Assembly (NCBI GenBank): GCA_964195155.1
Contig: CAXMOP010000050.1
Location: forward strand, 1-18,464
Direction of reading: 5' to 3'
Origin: JACZST01 sp964195155
GTDB lineage: Bacteria > Actinomycetota > Acidimicrobiia > Spongiisociales > UBA5794
Length of the DNA: 18,464 nucleotides
This document shows, piece by piece, positions 13,535-18,464 of this stretch. A model generated the notes under the pieces. The model was not told where the DNA came from, did not search any database, and saw nothing but the letters and a program-made list of their open reading frames with translations. Within the stretch, counting starts at the first letter, position 1. Every line of letters begins with the position of its first letter. A program made the position numbers and the translations under genes.

Positions 13535-14021
13535 CCGACGTGCCGAGCTCTGCGAACGGGCCGTGGTACACCAGCCTGAAGCCCTCCTCGAGGCTCAGCA
13601 GATAGTGTTCCGAGAGGATCTGGAGCTGCTCTTCGGTCGGCTCTTCGGCGAGTACGGCATCCGCGGCCTCTGGAGAGTCGACCACATAGGCCTGGAAGAT
13701 CGGCGGAAAGCGGTCGACGACGTCTGCGACCACGTCGTAGAGGTCTACGTCGCTGAGTATCTGGTACGAGCTGGTGTCGAGGAGGACGACGACAGAGTCG
13801 CGACCGTCGGTGGTCCCGACTCGCCTGGCGATCGTGTAGTCGGGGAAGGTTGGCCCGGCCAGCGCCTCGAGCGTGGTCGTGGTGACAGCGATGGTGGTCA
13901 CCGGTGTGGTGGTTGTGGTGACTTCGGCGGCGGCTTCGGTGGTCGTGGTTTCTTCTGCGCCGAAGGAGCATGCGGTGCCGATTAACGCCAATCCGGTGAA
14001 TAGCACGGCCCGCGACCACAT
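13521..14021 (-). CDS. Putative lipoprotein with Thr-rich linker, unknown function
   Basis: The 166-residue protein starts with MWSR and a hydrophobic signal segment ending ALIGTAC, so Cys18 is a likely lipidation site. A Thr-rich linker (about residues 25-50, runs of TTTT) follows, as is common in secreted actinobacterial proteins. The remaining roughly 110 residues form a soluble domain with FPDYTIARRVGTTDGRDSVVVLLDT, then acidic helices; I do not recognise it. The ATG at 14021 is chosen over ones at 14042 and 14129 because it gives a compact signal peptide and lies 7 nt after TAGAGT, whose TAG is the stop codon of the upstream unknown gene. It is probably anchored on the outer face of the cytoplasmic membrane. 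Confidence 0.75.
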   Translation of the reverse strand: MWSRAVLFTGLALIGTACSFGAEETTTTEAAAEVTTTTTPVTTIAVTTTTLEALAGPTFPDYTIARRVGTTDGRDSVVVLLDTSSYQILSDVDLYDVVADVVDRFPPIFQAYVVDSPEAADAVLAEEPTEEQLQILSEHYLLSLEEGFRLVYHGPFAELGTSVLGS

Positions 14022-14028
14022 GGTGCCC

Positions 14029-14034
14029 ACTCTA
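14029..14034 (-). promoter_or_regulatory. Candidate -10 box TAGAGT, overlapping the upstream stop codon
   Basis: TAGAGT ends 7 nt before the lipoprotein ATG at 14021; its TAG is the stop codon of the upstream unknown gene. It is the third case in this window of a stop codon embedded in a -10-like box. Confidence 0.4.
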
Positions 14035-14472
14035 CCGAGCATCGTTCGTACCGCTTCTGGCCGCGATCCAGTCGTCATAGGAGGTGCCTTCGAGCCATCC
14101 AGTGCCGTTGACGACGCGGAAGCGGGCACGTACGTCGGCGAAGCGCTCCTCGCTTGGGCTGGCTAAAAGATCATTCATCGATAACTCCAACGCGGGTCGC
14201 CAAGCGGGCACACCGACAGCGATGTCGACCCGTGCTCTCCATGACGGCTCCGCACTCTTCTGTTCTGCATCGGTAGCCAGCCAGAAACTCTGCAGCTTCA
14301 TTGCCATGCGGGCGGCCCTGCGCAGTTGCTTTGCCTGGTCGCGGTCGATCGACGCTTGATCGAGCGACAGCGCCTCGAGCCATTCCGCGAAGGCGGCTTC
14401 ACTCCAGCGATCGGGCTCCATGACCACGTCGCGATAGAGGCTGTCGACTGCCCCTGCGAGTCCGGCCGTCAA
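14032..14472 (-). CDS. Hypothetical protein, small and mostly helical
   Basis: I do not recognise this 146-residue protein. It lacks a signal peptide, membrane segments and cysteines, is rich in Ala, Arg, Trp and acidic residues, and looks mainly helical, ending FRVVNGTGWLEGTSYDDWIAAR. A TTG start at 14472 overlaps the stop of the class IV aminotransferase gene as TTGA, the same 4-bp coupling seen elsewhere in the window, which argues that it is a real gene translated with the aminotransferase. An alternative ATG start lies at 14421 (residue 18, MEPDRW). A role linked to the aminotransferase is suggested only by this coupling. Confidence 0.65.
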   Translation of the reverse strand: MTAGLAGAVDSLYRDVVMEPDRWSEAAFAEWLEALSLDQASIDRDQAKQLRRAARMAMKLQSFWLATDAEQKSAEPSWRARVDIAVGVPAWRPALELSMNDLLASPSEERFADVRARFRVVNGTGWLEGTSYDDWIAARSGTNDAR

Positions 14473-15305
14473 AGTGCCAAGTCCTCCGCGACCAGGTCGG
14501 CGAAACCTTCGGCGAGCTGTGCCGTGACCGGCCCTTCGGCATACTCGTGGTCGTCGACCCGCCGCACGGGAGCGATTTCCTTGACCGTCGACATCACCAG
14601 CATCTCATCGGCGCCAAGCACGTCGTGCAGGTCGAAGACACCCTCCACGACGGTGATTCCTTCTCGCTCGGCGACCTCGATTGCGGCCCGGCGCGTGATC
14701 GACTCCAGGATCCCGGTATCCAGGGTCGGGGTCGAGAACGAGCCATCCGAAATCCACCCGACCGAGAAGTTCGGTCCCTCCAGGACGTTGCCGCTGCGGC
14801 CGATCAGCAGTGCGTCGTCAAACCCGGCGCGCTGGGAGGCCACCGACGCGGCGAGGTTGAACCCGTACGACAGGGCCTTGGCCCCGGTGAGCTCGAACCA
14901 TTCGCTGTCGGTGTGCCAGGGGGCGATCCGTGACTGGAGCGAGACCGCGGGTTGTGCGGCCGGGGGCTCCTCGGCGAGCACGATCGTCGTTGAGTCCGTG
15001 CCGAGGTTCCTCGGGTCGGTGCCTCCGGAAACGAAAACCCGCACCACGCTCTCGCCGGAGGATGCGGCAATCGCGGTGCACCAATCGTCGAGATCGGCGC
15101 GGTTGGGAATGGGCAGATGGAGCTTTGCCGCGCTCTTGGCCAGCCGATCGAGGTGGGCATCTTGCCGGAAGGCCTTGCCGCCGTAGACGCGCATCGCCTC
15201 GAAGCAGCCGTAGCCCCGCTGGAACCCGACGTCGAGCACGGAGATCGCGGCTTGATCGGGGTCTACCGGCTTGCCGTCGACGAGTACCTGACCGATCACT
15301 GCCAT
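14469..15305 (-). CDS. Aminotransferase class IV (BCAT / D-amino acid transaminase / aminodeoxychorismate lyase fold)
   Basis: The 278-residue protein has the fold-type IV PLP enzyme layout: DVGFQRGYGCFEAMRVYGG (25-43), HLDRL with Arg54 at the phosphate-binding position, the PLP Lys143 in GAKALSYGFN, GFDDALLIGRSGNVLEGPN with Glu176, and the TPTLDTGILESITRR block (192-206). These are shared by branched-chain aminotransferases, D-amino acid aminotransferases and 4-amino-4-deoxychorismate lyase (PabC). The sequence does not settle which; the short length fits the DAAT/PabC side. Translation of the next unknown gene is coupled to it (TTGA overlap). It lies 30 bp downstream of the alcohol dehydrogenase gene but has its own TACCCT box 6 nt before the ATG. 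Confidence 0.85.
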   Translation of the reverse strand: MAVIGQVLVDGKPVDPDQAAISVLDVGFQRGYGCFEAMRVYGGKAFRQDAHLDRLAKSAAKLHLPIPNRADLDDWCTAIAASSGESVVRVFVSGGTDPRNLGTDSTTIVLAEEPPAAQPAVSLQSRIAPWHTDSEWFELTGAKALSYGFNLAASVASQRAGFDDALLIGRSGNVLEGPNFSVGWISDGSFSTPTLDTGILESITRRAAIEVAEREGITVVEGVFDLHDVLGADEMLVMSTVKEIAPVRRVDDHEYAEGPVTAQLAEGFADLVAEDLAL

Positions 15306-15311
15306 GGCCGC

Positions 15312-15317
15312 AGGGTA
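15312..15317 (-). promoter_or_regulatory. Candidate -10 box TACCCT for the class IV aminotransferase gene
   Basis: TACCCT on the minus strand ends 6 nt before the ATG at 15305, as for ctaA and selD. No Shine-Dalgarno sequence is present. Confidence 0.55.
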
Positions 15318-15335
15318 CCGCGAGCCTACGGAGGT

Positions 15336-16361
<1,026 letters not shown>

Positions 16362-16431
16362 TCGATGAGTGTGGCAGTCCTCGGCTTAGAGGCTCCGCCA
16401 AAAGGGGCGATCCGCTTTCTGTAGGCCGGAA

Positions 16432-16590
16432 TACTCGCGGAGCCGTGGCCCGAGCGGCCCGCCGCGAAGCGGCAAGAGCGGGAAACGAAGCCGAAGCGGA
16501 TAAGCCTTGAGACGGTGGGGTGGCGACGAGAGAACTCCGCTGAGCCGGGGCCCGAGCGGCCTGCCACGCAGTGGCAAGAGCGGGAAACAA
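16432..16590. repeat. Two copies of a roughly 55-bp hairpin element, 102 bp apart
   Basis: GAGCCGTGGCCCGAGCGGCC at 16439 recurs with few changes at 16541, and the similarity continues through GGCAAGAGCGGGAAAC. Each copy holds a small stem: GCCGC-GAA-GCGGC (16460-16472) and GCCAC-GCA-GTGGC (16562-16574). One base pair changes on both sides (G-C to A-T), so pairing is kept. The rest of the 275-bp gap 16362-16636 shows further inverted pieces (GGCTCCG at 16390, CGGAGCC at 16437) but no credible gene. Confidence 0.7.
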
Positions 16591-16636
16591 GGGCTCCGTT
16601 TCTCTCGAGACGACCGACACCTACCGGGGCGCGCTC

Positions 16637-17611
16637 TCACGCCGTGAGGCCCTCCTCGACCTCCACGATCTCGAAGGTCCCATCACCAAGCGAGCCGACG
16701 ACGGTGAGAAGCCCCCGCTCGAAGGAACCGGCGAAGGCAAAGCATCGCACCGTGCGCGCTCCCGCCTCCCACTCGCCCTCCGTCAGCAACGTGGGAAACG
16801 AAAAGGTGAGCACCGGAAGATCATCCAGCGTCTGTGCCGCGTAGCCCGTGAGTGCGACATCGCAGGCCTCGGCAGCGAGCTCAACTATGGCCTCACGACC
16901 CGGATAATCGTCTTCCCCCGGCGCCGGCTCCGCCTCACCAATCATCTCGAGGCTGTGTTGCTCGGTGCAGGCAACGGTGTCGCTCACCGCCAAAAACGCA
17001 AGGTCGACCAGCCCGTAACAGGTCCCGGCGCTCACCTCCCAGTGGAAGTCGCCGGGATCAGTTGCCGCCGATCCGACCAGGGGCCGGTAGACCAGGCCCG
17101 TCCCCGGTTGGTAGACGACGCAGGCCTGGTAGCGCTCCCCGGCTGCCCATTCCTCGGAATCAGGCCAGTAGAGCACCACCTGCAGGGTCGAGTCGGACGA
17201 GGAGAACCCCATGAGCTCGGCGAACTCGACGAAACAGACGTCGAAGAGCTCAATGTTGAGCTCTTCGGGATAGGGGGCGTCGGGGCCACCCGACAGCGTC
17301 GCTGTGAAGTACACCTCGTGGGTGTGCGGCGCCCCACAACTCGCCAATAGCTCCTCGCCGTACGGCGCGTACGGGAGGTCGGCCGCAGCGTCGGCGCCGA
17401 GGTCGACGCAGTCGCCAACACTCCAGAGGTACCCCGCATCCGGCACCGTCGTCTCGACAACCTCGGGCTCTTCCGCCTCGGTGCTCGGGGTGGGCGTCGG
17501 CAGAACCTCGGGAACGGACGGCTGCGGCTCCTCACTGGTCGATGTGCACGCCACCATCACCAGTCCGAGGGCAGCGGCAATCGCCGCCAAGCGTCGTCGG
17601 TGGATCTTCAC
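16637..17611 (-). CDS. Lipoprotein with two septum-formation-like domains
   Basis: The 324-residue protein starts with a basic tail (KIHRRR) and a hydrophobic segment ending LVMVAC, so Cys22 is the probable lipidation site. A Pro/Thr/Glu-rich linker (about 25-55) follows. The rest holds two similar units of the Septum_form type: VGDCVDL...SCGAPHTHEVYFTATL...WAAGERYQACVVY, then AGTCYGL...VACTEQHSLEMIG...WEAGARTVRCFAF. Each has the paired Cys and the C..PH.HEV or C...HSLEM core found in actinobacterial cell-envelope proteins; exact function is unknown. Start is GTG at 17611, 7 nt after TATCGT; an upstream frame extension overlaps the arylsulfatase gene and is rejected. It lies 20 bp downstream of that gene. 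The second copy has lost the PH of the core, which fits divergence after duplication. Confidence 0.8.
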   Translation of the reverse strand: MKIHRRRLAAIAAALGLVMVACTSTSEEPQPSVPEVLPTPTPSTEAEEPEVVETTVPDAGYLWSVGDCVDLGADAAADLPYAPYGEELLASCGAPHTHEVYFTATLSGGPDAPYPEELNIELFDVCFVEFAELMGFSSSDSTLQVVLYWPDSEEWAAGERYQACVVYQPGTGLVYRPLVGSAATDPGDFHWEVSAGTCYGLVDLAFLAVSDTVACTEQHSLEMIGEAEPAPGEDDYPGREAIVELAAEACDVALTGYAAQTLDDLPVLTFSFPTLLTEGEWEAGARTVRCFAFAGSFERGLLTVVGSLGDGTFEIVEVEEGLTA

Positions 17612-17618
17612 CCCCCCA

Positions 17619-17624
17619 ACGATA
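17619..17624 (-). promoter_or_regulatory. Candidate -10 box TATCGT for the septum-type lipoprotein gene
   Basis: TATCGT on the minus strand ends 7 nt before the GTG start, in the 20-bp gap after the arylsulfatase stop. A run of G lies between box and start, with no true Shine-Dalgarno sequence. Confidence 0.4.
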
Positions 17625-17631
17625 CGCCGCG

Positions 17632-18464
17632 CTACTGGATCGACATGGCGACGCGGAGGCGCTCCTCGTCGGTGATGTAGTGATCGGCGTCCTCGGCGTC
17701 GTCGCCGAGGTCGATCTGCACCCACTCGATGCGGCCGTTGAAGTGGTTGTCGTGCGGGCCGTAGTCGTCGCTCACCGGCGTATGCAGGTCACTCCCCACG
17801 TCGGTGGTCTCGTCCCCGGAGAAGATCATCGGGACCGTGGCATCGATCCTTCCCTGTCCCACCTGAGTCCCGTCGACGAAGAGGGTTGCGGTGCCGCCTT
17901 TGGCGAGCCCACCGCCGTCGTAAGCGAACTCCATCCGCACCTGGCGGTCACCCGGCTCCAGCTCCGATTTGCCGTAGACCTTGAACTGCTGGACGCCGAA
18001 CAGGTTGTAGCAATAGGCCGGCTTTCCCTCTTGCACGTACAGGCTGAATCCCCCGAAGCCTCCTCCCTGGGCAACGATCACTCCGCGTGCTCCGTCGGCC
18101 GGGACGGTGAGCCGGGCGGTGAGGGCGTGGCTCTTGTTCTTCATGTTGATCACGTTGTTCTCCAGCAACCGGTCCATGCCCCCAAAGAGCAGTTGCGAGT
18201 TGCCGCCGACCAGCACCGGGCGCCCGGCCAGGTCGGAGTTGAACCGCTCGGCACGACGATCGTCGAGGGGGAACACCTGGTACTTGTTGGCTTCCATGAT
18301 GAATTGCCGCTGCAATTCCGCGAGCTTCTCCGGCATGTCGGCCGCCAGATCCTTGGCCTGGGTCCAATCGTCAGGTCCGTACAGCTCCCAGACATCCTGA
18401 TCGATCGGCGGTGCTGCGGCGAGGGTCCAGGGGATGCTGTGACGGGTAACCGCGGTCCAACCGT
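17632..18464 (-). CDS. Arylsulfatase, C-terminal part (5' truncated by the window edge)
   Basis: The frame is open to the window end and yields about 276 C-terminal residues. It begins GWTAVTRHSIPW, then DVWELYGPDDWTQAKDLAAD, MPEKLAELQ and FIMEANKYQVFPLDDR, the usual ending of the sulfatase domain in large type I arylsulfatases. A roughly 190-residue beta-rich C-terminal domain follows (GGFGGFSLYVQEGKPAYCYN, FVDGTQVGQGRID, then SGDETTDVGSDLHTPVSDDY). The catalytic formylglycine motif and metal site lie upstream, outside the window, so activity cannot be judged. Such enzymes hydrolyse sulfate esters and are common in bacteria using sulfated organic matter. The stop is TAG, 20 bp before the septum-type lipoprotein gene. 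Confidence 0.9.
   Translation of the reverse strand, partial: GWTAVTRHSIPWTLAAAPPIDQDVWELYGPDDWTQAKDLAADMPEKLAELQRQFIMEANKYQVFPLDDRRAERFNSDLAGRPVLVGGNSQLLFGGMDRLLENNVINMKNKSHALTARLTVPADGARGVIVAQGGGFGGFSLYVQEGKPAYCYNLFGVQQFKVYGKSELEPGDRQVRMEFAYDGGGLAKGGTATLFVDGTQVGQGRIDATVPMIFSGDETTDVGSDLHTPVSDDYGPHDNHFNGRIEWVQIDLGDDAEDADHYITDEERLRVAMSIQ

Overview
The window is a GC-rich, gene-dense bacterial chromosome segment with 15 complete genes, two genes cut by the window edges and one short leader-peptide gene. Gene content and style suggest an uncultured actinobacterium, possibly of the Acidimicrobiia type. The signs are very high GC, many 4-bp start/stop overlaps, GTG and TTG starts, and many genes whose start codon lies 6-8 nt after a TANNNT -10 box (leaderless transcripts). 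Other signs are CtaA/CtaB heme A synthesis, a septum-formation-domain lipoprotein and a large arylsulfatase. The class is an inference; no rRNA or tRNA gene is present to fix it.

Layout. 1-2889 (+): the 3' part of a LivF-type ABC ATPase, then hflX and gpsA. 2942-7695 (-): read from the right, ctaA-ctaB (heme A synthesis), a phosphotransferase, a tyrosine leader peptide with attenuator, a DAHP-synthase-like/chorismate mutase fusion, and tag. 7756-8496 (+): menH, divergent from ctaA. 8497-8666: a gene-free cluster of hairpins. 8667-10874 (-): a thioredoxin-like [2Fe-2S] protein, a membrane-anchored alpha/beta hydrolase and a 3-hydroxyacyl-CoA dehydrogenase, tightly packed. 10953-13411 (+): selD, read through an in-frame TGA (selenocysteine), then mgtE overlapping it by 4 bp. 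13412-13520: short tandem repeats. 13521-16361 (-): a zinc alcohol dehydrogenase, a class IV aminotransferase, a small unknown protein and a lipoprotein. 16362-16636: a duplicated hairpin element. 16637-18464 (-): a septum-formation-type lipoprotein and the C-terminal part of an arylsulfatase.

The most striking system is at 3552-4790. A short leader ORF with four Tyr codons among six consecutive codons is followed by mutually exclusive hairpins and an intrinsic terminator, directly before a DAHP synthase/chorismate mutase fusion. The DAHP synthase half has lost three of four metal ligands and most substrate-binding residues. The chorismate mutase half keeps six of the seven catalytic positions compared. 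A plausible reading is a tyrosine-controlled chorismate mutase carrying a catalytically dead, perhaps regulatory, DAHP synthase domain.

The second notable item is SelD encoded as a selenoprotein, with a candidate bacterial SECIS hairpin just after the UGA. This implies that the organism has a selenocysteine insertion machinery elsewhere in its genome.
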